The notes under the pieces are model-generated. The model did no database searches. It saw only the letters and a list, made by a program, of their open reading frames with translations, and was not told the DNA's origin. A stretch of DNA of 64,000 bases from Stieleria magnilauensis (GTDB lineage: Bacteria; Planctomycetota; Planctomycetia; Pirellulales; Pirellulaceae). A program made the position numbers and the translations under genes. The stretch is taken from the NCBI GenBank assembly GCA_007753675.1, contig CP036432.1, forward strand, positions 2,020,394-2,084,393, given 5' to 3'. Of this stretch, positions 15,583-24,692 are shown piece by piece; position 1 is the first letter of the stretch; the number at the start of each line of letters is the position of its first letter.

Positions 15583-17106
15583 TCACGTTCCGGGAGCGGG
15601 CTCGGACGACGATGACTCGGTCGACGACGACTCGGTCGAAGACGACTCGGTCGAAGACGACTCGGTCGAAGACGACTCGGAATCCTGCTTCACGATGCCG
15701 GCCAACTCCGCAGCGTCTTTCTCGCCTGTTTTCGCCGGACGCAAAGCCTGCTGCTGCGCTTCATCGACATAGGCCAACGGATCCAACACGACTTTCTCGC
15801 CACCGGCCAGTCCGGCGGTGACGATGGTGAATTCGTCATTGGTGTCGCCCAATTGGATCAGACGACGGGTCACCTTGCCGCGTTCTTCCACCCAACAGAA
15901 AAACTGTCCGTCACTTTCCAAGATGCTCGCCACCGGAACGGTCAACACGTCGTCGTGCTCGGCCAGCACGACATCGACGATCGCACTCATGCCCGGCTTC
16001 AACCCTTCGCGTTGTTGCAATTTGATGATCGTGTCGTATTTGACCAAGTTGCCCGTCCACCAACCCGCCGGTTTGGTGACTTCGGCAATCTCACTGACCT
16101 CGCCCACCAGCTCAATGTCCTGCAACTCAATTTTCGCCGGCATGCCGACCTTCAATCGATCCACTTTTGATTCATGGATCCCGACTTTGACCTGCATTTG
16201 ACTGACATCGGGAATCACCAACAGCGTTTGCTGCTCACGCACCACGGCCCCTTCTTCGATGTCCGGAGTCGATTTCCAGTCTGCCATCGACGGGAAAATC
16301 ACCATCCCACCAATCTCCGCGGTGATCGTGCAGTTCTTCAGCTGTTCCTTTTCGCGTTCCAACCGGGCTTGTTCGAGTCGCAGTGACGCGTCGAAAGACG
16401 CCAATCGCGCCTTGGCAGCCCGCAAGTCACTCTGCAAAGTCTGCATTTCCTTTTGCTTCTTGTACTTCTCCAGCGCCATCAACTTGGTCTGTTTCAGTTC
16501 CAGCGCCTTGCGAGCCGATTCGACGGCAAACTTTTCGCCCTGCAATTGAAGCGTCTTGATCAGCCCCTTGGCGGCCATCCGAACATTGGACTCGTAACTC
16601 AGTTCGGCCTGCTTGAGCGCTTGCTCGGCATCGAAGATTTCTTTTTCGATCGTGCTTCGTTCTTCGATGAACGTCCCTTCCAGGTATTCCGTGATGCTCG
16701 TCTCCGCGACGGCCACGTCGCTTTCGGCGGTGATCTTGTTGGCCAGCGCGTTCTCGTAAATGATTTCCTGGGCCAAGATGTTGTCTTCGATTTGTGAGGT
16801 GTCCAATCGCACCAGTTCATCACCGGGCTTGACGATCGTCCCGGTCTCAATCACCCACAGGACCGTGCTGCCGCCCTTGACCATGCACTTGATTTCTTCG
16901 TTGTTGCTGCTTTCGACCGTCCCGTTTTCGGTCACCGTGACCGCCAGTTTGCCGGGTGAAACGCGGTGGGTCAGAATCGACGACTCGACGTCACGATCGA
17001 GCGAACTGGTTGCAAATGTGGTGACAGCACCGACTGCCCCCAGCACGACGAGAGCGATCAACGTTCGTCGCCCCCAGATCGAAACAAATGAAATCGGATG
17101 GGCCAT
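15583..17106 (-). CDS. Membrane-fusion (HlyD/MacA-like) adaptor protein
   Basis: The 507-residue product has an N-terminal signal anchor (RTLIALVVLGAVGAVTTF), a lipoyl-like half motif (VTENGTVESSNNEEIKCMVKGG, then GTIVKPGDELVRLD), a long coiled coil at about 110-265, the second lipoyl half (TITAEIGGMVIFPS) and beta-barrel domains. This is the periplasmic adaptor that couples the MacB-type permease to an outer-membrane partner. The last 40 residues are unusual: a tandem SSSTE repeat encoded by 15-bp DNA repeats, ending SSSSEPAPGT. It is the first gene of the operon adaptor-permease-small membrane protein. The 80-bp repeat array begins 50 bp upstream of its start codon. Confidence 0.92.
   Translation of the reverse strand: MAHPISFVSIWGRRTLIALVVLGAVGAVTTFATSSLDRDVESSILTHRVSPGKLAVTVTENGTVESSNNEEIKCMVKGGSTVLWVIETGTIVKPGDELVRLDTSQIEDNILAQEIIYENALANKITAESDVAVAETSITEYLEGTFIEERSTIEKEIFDAEQALKQAELSYESNVRMAAKGLIKTLQLQGEKFAVESARKALELKQTKLMALEKYKKQKEMQTLQSDLRAAKARLASFDASLRLEQARLEREKEQLKNCTITAEIGGMVIFPSMADWKSTPDIEEGAVVREQQTLLVIPDVSQMQVKVGIHESKVDRLKVGMPAKIELQDIELVGEVSEIAEVTKPAGWWTGNLVKYDTIIKLQQREGLKPGMSAIVDVVLAEHDDVLTVPVASILESDGQFFCWVEERGKVTRRLIQLGDTNDEFTIVTAGLAGGEKVVLDPLAYVDEAQQQALRPAKTGEKDAAELAGIVKQDSESSSTESSSTESSSTESSSTESSSSEPAPGT
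15614..15682. repeat. 15-bp coding microrepeat in the adaptor C-terminus
   Basis: Four copies of the 15-bp unit GACTCGGTCGAAGAC (first copy with one change) at 15614, 15629, 15644 and 15659, plus a partial copy. On the minus strand it encodes repeated SSSTE. Such repeats change copy number easily, which would alter tail length without a frameshift. Confidence 0.85.
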
Positions 17107-17156
17107 TGGACAGTCGCGGAAGGTGGGTGCGGATTCCAGGGAACGGACACGAGTGT

Positions 17157-17550
17157 TGGTGTGCAGGCTTTAGCCGCCCACTGTCGCTGCTCCGCAGCGA
17201 CCGGGAATCGCCTCAAGGCTAGGCACCAACATGCGCTGGTGTGCAGGCTTTAGCCGCCCACTGTCGCTGCTCCGCAGCGACCGGGAATCGCCTAAAGGCT
17301 AGACACCAACATGCGCTGGTGTGCAGGCTTTAGCCGCCTCCTATCGCTGCGTCGCAGCGACCGGGAATCGCCTAAAGGCTAGACACCAACATGCGCTGGT
17401 GTGCAGGCTTTAGACGCCTCCTATCGCTGCTCCGCAGCGACCGGGAATCGCCTAAAGGCTAGACGCCAACATGCGCTGGTGTGCAGGCTTTAGCCGCCTC
17501 CTATCGCTGCTCCGCAGCGAGGGGGAATCGCCTCAAGGCGAGACACCAAC
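17157..17550. repeat. 80-bp palindromic tandem array, 5 copies (array 1)
   Basis: The unit beginning GGTGTGCAGGCTTTAG starts at five positions exactly 80 bp apart (the GTGCAGG of each unit is at 17161, 17241, 17321, 17401 and 17481). Each unit has a perfect inner hairpin, TCGCTGC-3 nt-GCAGCGA, and outer arms GGTGT..CTTTAG and CTAAAG..ACACC that pair, so one unit folds into a single long hairpin. Copies 1-5 have the loop bases TCC, TCC, GTC, TCC and TCC. The array sits in the divergent region between the adaptor gene and the metallohydrolase gene. The same unit forms array 2 at 22803-23115. Confidence 0.95.
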
Positions 17551-17720
17551 GATTGCTGAATCCCTGACCCTCTCTACTAGTGTACCCGCTCATGGCATTT
17601 TGTTGAGAACGAATTTGAAATCCGCGATCCTCGAAAAACCCTGGCACGCACGCTTCCGCGATGGATACGTTACAAAATGATACCCCGCTCAGCCCCACAT
17701 CCCCGCCCAAGGAACGTTCT
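17551..17720. other. 170 bp between array 1 and the metallohydrolase gene
   Basis: No repeat or clear promoter seen. The metallohydrolase frame is open from 17661, but the signal-peptide start at 17721 is preferred. Confidence 0.35.
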
Positions 17721-20135
17721 ATGAGCACTGCACGTTACGTCTCCCGCTGCAACCTTCTGGCAATCGGCATCGCGATTTGTCTGATGCCGACGGGTCGTCT
17801 GGCCGACGGACAAGACGACTTGGCGATTGTTCATCACGTTCCCAAACAACCACTCGTGGCGTCGACCCGGCGGCTCATCGAAGCGCTGGAATTCGCCGGA
17901 TCACCGCTCAGCGAGACGACGATCGCCGCGATTGAGTTGGCCGCAGAACTCGACAAACCCGCCGACGTGACTCGCGCCATTCAATCGACGTTGGACCCGC
18001 TGTGTTTGGCGTCGGTGCACATCAATGCCGAAAGCCGCGTCAAAGTTGCCGAGGGGCCCGTCAAGAAGCAACTGATGCAACAGGGTTGGCGGGCCTTCCT
18101 GGTCAAAGTCCACAACGAAGCCGGCATCACGCCTGAACTGGTCGCCGATAGCCCCAATGCCGCACCGGTCTACCAAAAGGGACGCGGCGCGAGACAGCAG
18201 CCTCGTACCGATGAAGACTTGGTCGATCCGAGTGAAACCGAAGACCGTTGGCTGGACCTATCGATGCTCAATCGGGCACCGCTGAAAAAGCAACTCAGCG
18301 GTCTGAACCTCGAGTACCGAATCGTAATGCTCGGCAGCCGTGATGCGGGCAAACGCGAAGCCAACCTCTCCTTCCATGTCGGCCAGGGAACGCAGGATAT
18401 CGGCTTTCGAAACAGTGTGGCGATCCTGTTCGATTGCCAGCGTGCCGTTGAGGTGCAATTGGGAATCACCGATGTCGATGGAAAACCGACGACGGCGTCA
18501 TTGCTGATCACCGACGATCGGGGACGCGTGTACCCAAACCCTGCCAAGCGGCTGGCACCCGATTTTTTCTTTCACCAACAGGTCTACCGGGCCGACGGAG
18601 AATCAGTCTTGCTGCCGCCGGGCGAATACAACGTCTCGGTCACGCGCGGGCCGGAGTACATTCCGATCCGACGCCGTCTGCAAATCCCCGAAGCCGCCGA
18701 GCATCACGAATCCTTTCAACTCAATCGCTGGATCCATCTGGCCAAACGCCGCTGGTATTCCGGCGACCACCACGTCCACGCCGCCGGCTGTGCCCACTAT
18801 GACAGCCCCACCGAAGGCGTCGGTCCCGAAGACATGATGCGACACCTTCTGGGCGAAGACGTCAATGTCGGCTGCGTGCTCAGTTGGGGCCCCTGCTGGT
18901 ACACCCAAAAGGAATTCTTCAACGGCCAAACGTCGGCGTTGTCGACCGAAGACAACCTGATGCGTTACGACGTCGAAGTCAGCGGATTCCCCAGCTCGCA
19001 TGCCGGTCACTTGTGCCTGTTGAATCTTTCCGAAGACGATTATCCGGGCACGAAAGTTCTCGAAGACTGGCCCAGCTGGACCTTGCCGGTGTTGAAATGG
19101 GGCAAACAGCAAGGCGGTGTTGTCGGCTACAGCCACAGCGGATGGGGATTGGCACTGCCGGACATTATGCCCGACGGGTCTCGCAAGTTTGTCGGTCGTC
19201 CCTGGGGCGGAGCCACGGGAGACTGGAGAGGCCAAGCGGCCGCGACGCTGCCCGATCATGCGATGCCAAAATTCGATGGCATCGGAGCCAACGAATACAT
19301 CGTCACCGTGACCGAAGACGTCTGTGATTTCATCTCCGCCGTCGACACGCCGGCGATCTGGGAATTGAACATCTGGTACCACACGCTCAACTGCGGCATG
19401 ACCGCCCGGATCAGCGGCGAAACCGATTTCCCCTGTATCTATGGCGACCGCGTCGGCTTGGGGCGGATCTATGTGCAGCTCGACGAAGACCAACCTCTCG
19501 ACTATGAAAACTGGATCGCGGGGTTAAAGGACGGCCGCAGCTATTGCGGGGACGGTTTGAGTCACATCATCGATTTCGCCGTCGATGGTCTGGGCATGGG
19601 GCAAAAACAATCGGCAAACGACTCGCCCAGCCGACTTGATCTGGATCGCCCCCAAACCGTCGATGTCACCTTCGACGTCGCGGCGTTATTGAAGGAAACG
19701 CCGACTGAGGAAACCGAGCGGATTCGAAAACTCCGTTTGGATGAGAAACCGTATTGGCACATTGAACGCTGTCGACTCGGTGATTCACGCCGCGTCCCGG
19801 TGGAAGTCATCGTCAATGGGCACGTCGTCGCCACGCGCGAAATCGTCGCCGACGGATCGCAGACCTCTCATTCGATCCCCGTCGAGATCGAAGCGTCCGC
19901 GTGGGTGGCCATCCGCATCCTGCCCTCGGTTCACACCAATCCCGTCTTTGTCCACGTCGCCGGCGAGCCGATCCGGGCCAGCAAGAAAAGTGCCAAATGG
20001 TGCATCGATGCCGTCGAGACGTGCTGGAATTCCAAACGAGGTCAAATCCGAGAGTTCGAACGATCCGAAGCCAGAGCCGCCTACGACCGCGCCGCCGAAC
20101 GTTATCGTACGATTCTCGCCGAAGCGAAGAAGTAA
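17721..20135 (+). CDS. Exported CehA/McbA-type PHP metallohydrolase
   Basis: The 804-residue product (start at the ATG at 17721) has a signal peptide (NLLAIGIAICLMPTGRLADG). The N-terminal 300 residues are unassigned. A PHP-like metal-binding domain begins near residue 345 with WYSGDHHVHAAGC, the HxH motif that binds catalytic metals; further candidates are YSHSGWG and the NEY/CDFIS stretch near residue 520-540. CehA/McbA proteins are metallohydrolases, named after carbamate hydrolases, but most members act on unknown substrates, and planctomycetes have several. The gene is flanked on its 5' side by array 1 and on its 3' side by a repeat-rich region, so it does not clearly share an operon. 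Confidence 0.8.
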   Translation: MSTARYVSRCNLLAIGIAICLMPTGRLADGQDDLAIVHHVPKQPLVASTRRLIEALEFAGSPLSETTIAAIELAAELDKPADVTRAIQSTLDPLCLASVHINAESRVKVAEGPVKKQLMQQGWRAFLVKVHNEAGITPELVADSPNAAPVYQKGRGARQQPRTDEDLVDPSETEDRWLDLSMLNRAPLKKQLSGLNLEYRIVMLGSRDAGKREANLSFHVGQGTQDIGFRNSVAILFDCQRAVEVQLGITDVDGKPTTASLLITDDRGRVYPNPAKRLAPDFFFHQQVYRADGESVLLPPGEYNVSVTRGPEYIPIRRRLQIPEAAEHHESFQLNRWIHLAKRRWYSGDHHVHAAGCAHYDSPTEGVGPEDMMRHLLGEDVNVGCVLSWGPCWYTQKEFFNGQTSALSTEDNLMRYDVEVSGFPSSHAGHLCLLNLSEDDYPGTKVLEDWPSWTLPVLKWGKQQGGVVGYSHSGWGLALPDIMPDGSRKFVGRPWGGATGDWRGQAAATLPDHAMPKFDGIGANEYIVTVTEDVCDFISAVDTPAIWELNIWYHTLNCGMTARISGETDFPCIYGDRVGLGRIYVQLDEDQPLDYENWIAGLKDGRSYCGDGLSHIIDFAVDGLGMGQKQSANDSPSRLDLDRPQTVDVTFDVAALLKETPTEETERIRKLRLDEKPYWHIERCRLGDSRRVPVEVIVNGHVVATREIVADGSQTSHSIPVEIEASAWVAIRILPSVHTNPVFVHVAGEPIRASKKSAKWCIDAVETCWNSKRGQIREFERSEARAAYDRAAERYRTILAEAKK

Positions 20136-20186
20136 CCGGAAAGCCCGTCCCAAAATCCCCTCGCCCCCGGGGCTTGACGCTTTTTC

Positions 20187-20255
20187 TAGCGGTAGGGCGC
20201 GAGCCCTCCGGTGCTTCGGTCACGATGAGGAACCGGAGGGCTTGCGCCCTATGCC
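20187..20255. repeat. GC-rich hairpin element, copy A
   Basis: Arms AGGGCGCGAGCCCTCCGGT (20194-20212) and 20232-20250 match at 18 of 19 pairs. The same hairpin occurs at 37414-37486 with the same arms, and a decayed form is at about 32081-32145. Confidence 0.9.
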
Positions 20256-20300
20256 ACTTACTTTGGCACTGAATGAGTTAGCGGAACGGCGCGAGCTCGA

Positions 20301-20440
20301 GCCCAATACCGCTAAATCGAAATTGATGGGCGCCGCTCGCGCTGGCGCGAACCGGCTGATGTCAAACGAGTATCAGCCGTTTGGCGCGAGCCTACGGGCC
20401 CTGCGCTGGTCAAAACTTTGTCGATTGAGCGGTATTGGGC
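20301..20440. repeat. 140-bp element with 20-bp terminal inverted repeats
   Basis: GCCCAATACCGCTAAATCGA (20301-20320) pairs with 20421-20440 with one mismatch. Inside is a small hairpin, GGCTGAT..ATCAGCC. A second copy, in the opposite orientation and more decayed, is at 32161-32290. It encodes nothing and resembles a miniature inverted-repeat element. Confidence 0.8.
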
Positions 20441-20550
20441 TTGCGCTGGGCTGCTAAAAGTTCGGGGTTGACGGCCTTATTCCTTTGCGCAGGTTTCATT
20501 CCTGAAATGCCTGGCACCCGTTTCCCCGTTGCAGGACACGGAGCAATAGA

Positions 20551-20620
20551 TTGAAAATTGCAAAATGAAAACTTCCAATTTTCAATTTTCAATTTTCAAT
20601 TTTCAATCTTCAATCTTCCG
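20551..20620. repeat. Heptad repeat block, 10 units
   Basis: Ten 7-bp units in register: TTGAAAA, TTGCAAA, ATGAAAA, CTTCCAA, then TTTTCAA four times, TCTTCAA and TCTTCCG. The orientation inverts in the middle without losing the 7-bp register, as in the block between dnaA and dnaB. Confidence 0.85.
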
Positions 20621-20842
20621 TCCGTTCAGGTTCCTCACGACTCATCCTGTCTCGGCTGAAGCGAGGCCGGGCGGTGACGAAATCAAAAGGAAGCAAAGTC
20701 GCGTAAACCGAACAGAGTGTCAACACCAACGTTTTAGCGGTCCAGGCTTGCGCCCTGCCGCTAAGCAACGAACGTAAAATGACTGTCGGATCTTACCCCT
20801 GTTCGAGTGTCATTGAGCTCTTCGTTCCGCACGACTCCATTG

Positions 20843-21778
20843 CTAACACTCGGTCGCGGCCAAGACCAACGATCCCGCAACCGGGTCTTCGATCCGTTGC
20901 AGCATCGGCTGCAGCTTCGAATCAATCAGCAGCTGCCGCAGCCGCTCGGCAAACCCTGGCTGCTGCGTTAGCACACCGCCCGTGACGGCAAAGACAAACG
21001 GCGCATCCGCAAACCCCAGACGCTGCGCCAGCACGGCCACCATCTCAGACAACTCCTCCGCCGCGGACTCGACGATGGCTGCTGCGGCGGCATCTCCCGA
21101 CTCCGCAGCCGCAAACACGATCGGAGCCAGCCGGGCGATCGATGAGCGGTCGGTTTGCTCGGAATAAATGATCGGAACTAATTCGCTCGGACTGGAGATT
21201 TGAAAGCGCTCGAGGATGCGTGGCAGCAAACTGGTTTGGGGACCACGACCATCGGCAGCCCGCGCGACGGCGCGCAAACCGGCAATTCCGATTTGATACC
21301 CGCTGCCTTCATCACCGAACAGTCCGCCCCAACCTCCACACCGCGCGGTCGCTCCGGTAGCGCTGCGTCCGATCGCCAGTGAACCGGTCCCGGAGATCAA
21401 GCCAATCCCCACTCCGTCATCGGACGCCGCGTACAACAACGGAATCGCATCATTGGTAATCTTCAAGTGACGTGTTAGCTGGCGTTGCTGCGCCCAACTT
21501 CGAATTTCGGCTTGCTCGGACTCCCGATCCGCACCGGCGAGCGATAGACAGGCGCTAGCCACCGTCGTTCGGGCTCGATCGGCATCCTCAAAGGCAGTAT
21601 CGATGGCGAGGTCCAGGTTCGCCGTCGCTTGTTCGAAGCCGACGCTGCGCGCGTTGGAGGGCCCCGAACGCCCGGCCCCGATTCTTTGGAATTCGCCTTG
21701 GTCATCGCGAATCGCAAGCCACGCCATCGTCTTTGATCCGCCCCCATCGATGGCGAGGATCAAGTCGTCTTGGTGCAT
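20843..21778 (-). CDS. murK: BadF-type sugar kinase, likely MurNAc/GlcNAc kinase
   Basis: The 311-residue product starts [27 protein letters not shown] at 11-17 is the phosphate-binding loop of the ASKHA/BadF-type N-acetylhexosamine kinases. Other marks are ITNDA (catalytic region), GLISGTGS (phosphate 2 loop), GGWGGLFGDEGSG (sugar-binding segment) and a C-terminal VTGGVL adenosine motif. The start ATG overlaps the murQ stop codon by one base (TGATG), so the two are translated together. In the murTKQ pathway known from Tannerella a kinase of this position makes MurNAc-6-P for MurQ; that role is inferred here from the neighbour. It may also phosphorylate GlcNAc. Confidence 0.85.
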   Translation of the reverse strand: MHQDDLILAIDGGGSKTMAWLAIRDDQGEFQRIGAGRSGPSNARSVGFEQATANLDLAIDTAFEDADRARTTVASACLSLAGADRESEQAEIRSWAQQRQLTRHLKITNDAIPLLYAASDDGVGIGLISGTGSLAIGRSATGATARCGGWGGLFGDEGSGYQIGIAGLRAVARAADGRGPQTSLLPRILERFQISSPSELVPIIYSEQTDRSSIARLAPIVFAAAESGDAAAAAIVESAAEELSEMVAVLAQRLGFADAPFVFAVTGGVLTQQPGFAERLRQLLIDSKLQPMLQRIEDPVAGSLVLAATEC

Positions 21779-22677
21779 CACGCGTCGTCTCGTTGAAGGG
21801 CGCGGCGTAAATGGCCATCGCACTCGGAGAGCTGTTGACGAGCCTGTTGGGCGGTGACGCCGCGTAAATGCGAAACGATTGCCGTCTTCACTTCGCCATC
21901 GCAGCGGTCCAACAAACGGTGCGCCTCGAGCGGCGGAACCCCCGTCAGTTCGGCAACAATTTGACAGGATCGCATGGTCAGTTTTTCGTTGGTGGCACGC
22001 AGATCGACCATCAAATTGCCATAGGTCTTGCCGATCCGGACCATCGCACCGGTGGTCAGCATGTTGAGCACCATTTTTGTGGCGGTCCCCGCCTTCATCC
22101 GCGTCGAACCGCTAATCACCTCGGGACCGACGACCGGCGTGATCATGATTTTACAATGGGGACTCAGTTCACAATCGGCATTGCAGCTCAATCCGATCGT
22201 AAAGGCACCGACCTGGTTTGCGAATCGCAAGCCGCCGATCACGTAGGGGGTTCGCCCACTCGTCGCGATCCCCATCACGACATCTTGATCAGACAGTTCT
22301 TTGTCGGCCAAGTCGCGTTGGCCAAACTCAGGATGATCTTCGGCGCCTTCGATCGCACGCGTCAACGCTTTCTCGCCTCCAGCGATCAAACCGACCACCA
22401 TCTCTGGCGGGGTGTTGAATGTTGGCGGACATTCACTCGCATCGAGCACCCCCAATCGGCCCGAGGTCCCCGCCCCCATGTACAACAACCGCCCCCCGGC
22501 GCGGAAACGGTCGGCGATCACGTCGATGGCTGCGGCGATCGACTCCGCTTGTGCGGCCACAGCGGCAGCGATCAATGCATCTTGGCGGTTCATCAGCCGA
22601 ACGATCTCCAGTGCCGACAGCGAATCAATTTCGCTCGATTCAGGATTCCGGGCTTCAGTGGTCAGATTGTTCAGCAT
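21778..22677 (-). CDS. murQ: N-acetylmuramic acid 6-phosphate etherase MurQ
   Basis: MurQ cleaves the lactyl ether of MurNAc-6-P to give GlcNAc-6-P and D-lactate. From the ATG at 22677 the product has 299 residues, the usual length, beginning [12 protein letters not shown], which is the family start. The SIS-domain signature [20 protein letters not shown] is at about 64-83, with the two active-site glutamates at Glu82 (SEC) and Glu113 (GAEDHPE). [14 protein letters not shown] and [16 protein letters not shown] follow as expected. It is the first gene of a two-gene unit with the kinase; the symporter/NamZ genes run divergently, with array 2 in the shared upstream region. Confidence 0.96.
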   Translation of the reverse strand: MLNNLTTEARNPESSEIDSLSALEIVRLMNRQDALIAAAVAAQAESIAAAIDVIADRFRAGGRLLYMGAGTSGRLGVLDASECPPTFNTPPEMVVGLIAGGEKALTRAIEGAEDHPEFGQRDLADKELSDQDVVMGIATSGRTPYVIGGLRFANQVGAFTIGLSCNADCELSPHCKIMITPVVGPEVISGSTRMKAGTATKMVLNMLTTGAMVRIGKTYGNLMVDLRATNEKLTMRSCQIVAELTGVPPLEAHRLLDRCDGEVKTAIVSHLRGVTAQQARQQLSECDGHLRRALQRDDA

Positions 22678-22802
22678 GTCGGGTGGTTGGGGGTCTACTC
22701 CTGATTTCGGCATCCGTCGACAAACCACGACGGCGATTCGATTCGATAAACTAACCGCCCCGAACCATTCGAGGCAGTTACCAATGATACGGGCATGAGT
22801 GC

Positions 22803-23115
22803 TGGTGTGCAGGCTTTAGCCGCCCATTGTCGCTGCTACGCAGCGACCGGGAATCGCCTAAAGGCTAGACACCAACGTGCGCTGGTGTGCAGGCTTTAGC
22901 CGCCCACTGTCGCTGCTACGCAGCGACCGGGAATCGCCTAAAGGCTAGACACCAACGTGCGCTGGTGTGCAGGCTTTAGCCGCCCACTGTCGCTGCTACG
23001 CAGCGACCGGGAATCGCCTAAAGGCTAGACACCAACGTGCGCTGGTGTGCAGGCTTTAGCCGCCCATTGTCGCTGCGACGCAGCGACCGGGAATCGCCTC
23101 AAGGCGAACACCAAT
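22803..23115. repeat. 80-bp palindromic tandem array, 4 copies (array 2)
   Basis: The unit of array 1 is repeated at exactly 80-bp spacing (GTGCAGG at 22807, 22887, 22967 and 23047). The inner stem TCGCTGC/GCAGCGA is perfect in all copies and the loop is TAC in three and GAC in the last. It fills most of the divergent promoter region between murQ and the symporter gene and ends about 30 bp before the symporter ATG. Confidence 0.95.
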
Positions 23116-23147
23116 GACCATACCGTCAGTGATCACAATACAGGAAC

Positions 23148-24692
23148 ATGGATTTGTCAATCAGTTTGATCGACGCTTCGATCTTAGTCGTCTACATGCT
23201 GGCGATGGTGGCGTTGGGCGTGTGGGTGGGGCGTGACCAGAAAGATCTTTCGGGATACCTGCTGGGCGGGCGTGATTTGCCGTGGTGGGCGATCCTGGGT
23301 TCGATCGTCGCCACGGAAACCAGCACCGCCACATTCTTGAGCGTGCCGGGGATCGCGTTCGCCGCGGGCGGCGACATGCGGTTCTTACAGCTCGCGCTGG
23401 GGTTTCTGTTGGGCCGTGTGATCGTCGCAATCGTGCTGGTGCCGCTGTACTGCCGCGGCAAAATCTTTACCGCTTACGAAATACTGCAACAGCGATTTGG
23501 AGGCGCCAGCAAGCAATGTGCCTCGCTGCTGTTCCTGATCACGCGGAATCTGGGTGACGGATTACGGCTCTTTTTAGCCGGCATCGCGCTCGAAAAGGTG
23601 CTCGGAATCGACCTGCATTTCTGCATCGCCTTGATCGGCATCGCCACCATCCTGTACACGTTCTTCGGCGGGATGAAGGCCGTGATCTGGAGCGACTGTC
23701 TGCAATTGGTCGTTTACATGGCCGGAGGATTATTGGCGCTCAAGATCCTGGTCGGGTTCTTGCCCGGCGGTTGGGCGGAACTGTGGGAATTTGGCAACTC
23801 CAGCGGACGATTTCAGCTTCTGGATTTCCGCTGGCAGTCGACCGAAACATTCAGCCTTTGGACCGAAACCTACACGTTTTGGTCGGGTTTGATCGGAGGT
23901 GCGGTGTTGACGTTGGGAACCCATGGTACCGACCAAATGTTTGTCCAGCGCTATTTGTGTGCCCGCAGCTCGCGCGACGCGCAGCGTGCGGTGATCGCCA
24001 GTGGTGTGGTGGTCTTCGCTCAATTTGCGTTGTTTTTGCTGTTGGGCGTCGCCCTGGCCGCCTATTACACCGCGGTCGAACCGCAAACGTTCGAACACAA
24101 CGACGAAGTTTTCGCGACCTTCATCGTCGATCACCTACCGATCGGCCTCGTCGGAATTACCCTGGCTGCGGTTTTCGCCGCAGCGATGTCGACCCTTTCC
24201 AGCTCACTGAATTCATCGGCCGCCGCCGCCGTCTCCGATTTCTACGCCCCGTGGGCCTACCCCGAACTTGCCGACGATGATTCCCAAACCGATCACTCAC
24301 ACAAATTGCTGTCCGCCGGTCGCGTCTTCACGATCATTTTTGGCGTGTTACAAATCGCCATCGGCATGGGAGCCAGCTACCTCTCCCGCAGCGTCGTCGG
24401 CGATGCCTTGGCGATCGCGGGCTTTACCGCAGGCATCTTGCTGGGAGTGTTCGGGCTGGGCATGTTCAGCCGCTCGGCCCACCAACGCGGCGCCCTGGTG
24501 GGGATGGTGACCGGGATCGCAGTCTTAACCGCGGTCAAATTCGGAACCTCCATCGCCTGGCCTTGGTTTGCCATCATCGGATCCCTCGCCACGTTCGCCT
24601 CCGGTTACCTTGCCAGTCAATTCATTCCATCCCAATCCCCTGCTGCATCCAGCGTCGAGAAAGACTCACGACACGACGAGGAATCAAGATGA
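23148..24692 (+). CDS. murT: Sodium:solute symporter, likely for MurNAc
   Basis: A 514-residue SSS-family transporter. It begins MDLSISLIDASILVVYMLAMV and has about 13 hydrophobic segments. Typical marks are GRDLPWWAILGSIVATETSTATF (TM1 substrate/sodium site), TRNLGDGLRLFLAGIAL, and MSTLSSSLNSSAAAAVSDFY (TM8 sodium site). The substrate is not visible in the sequence, but the gene is translationally coupled (ATGA) to a NamZ-type exo-muramidase and divergent from murQ and a sugar kinase. No PTS transporter is present, so it would import unphosphorylated MurNAc or anhydro-MurNAc, as the murT product of Tannerella is thought to do. The symbol is an inference. Confidence 0.85.
   Translation: MDLSISLIDASILVVYMLAMVALGVWVGRDQKDLSGYLLGGRDLPWWAILGSIVATETSTATFLSVPGIAFAAGGDMRFLQLALGFLLGRVIVAIVLVPLYCRGKIFTAYEILQQRFGGASKQCASLLFLITRNLGDGLRLFLAGIALEKVLGIDLHFCIALIGIATILYTFFGGMKAVIWSDCLQLVVYMAGGLLALKILVGFLPGGWAELWEFGNSSGRFQLLDFRWQSTETFSLWTETYTFWSGLIGGAVLTLGTHGTDQMFVQRYLCARSSRDAQRAVIASGVVVFAQFALFLLLGVALAAYYTAVEPQTFEHNDEVFATFIVDHLPIGLVGITLAAVFAAAMSTLSSSLNSSAAAAVSDFYAPWAYPELADDDSQTDHSHKLLSAGRVFTIIFGVLQIAIGMGASYLSRSVVGDALAIAGFTAGILLGVFGLGMFSRSAHQRGALVGMVTGIAVLTAVKFGTSIAWPWFAIIGSLATFASGYLASQFIPSQSPAASSVEKDSRHDEESR

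Larger units (their letters stand above)
20136..20842. other. 707-bp repeat-rich intergenic region
   Basis: No gene seen. In order it holds a 19-bp-arm hairpin (20187-20255), a 140-bp inverted-repeat element (20301-20440), and a heptad repeat block (20551-20620). The remaining 220 bp before the kinase stop codon show nothing clear. Confidence 0.7.

Noticed and set aside
17157-17550. Array 1 as a CRISPR array
   Set aside because: There are no unique spacers; the whole 80-bp unit repeats with only point changes, and there are no cas genes.
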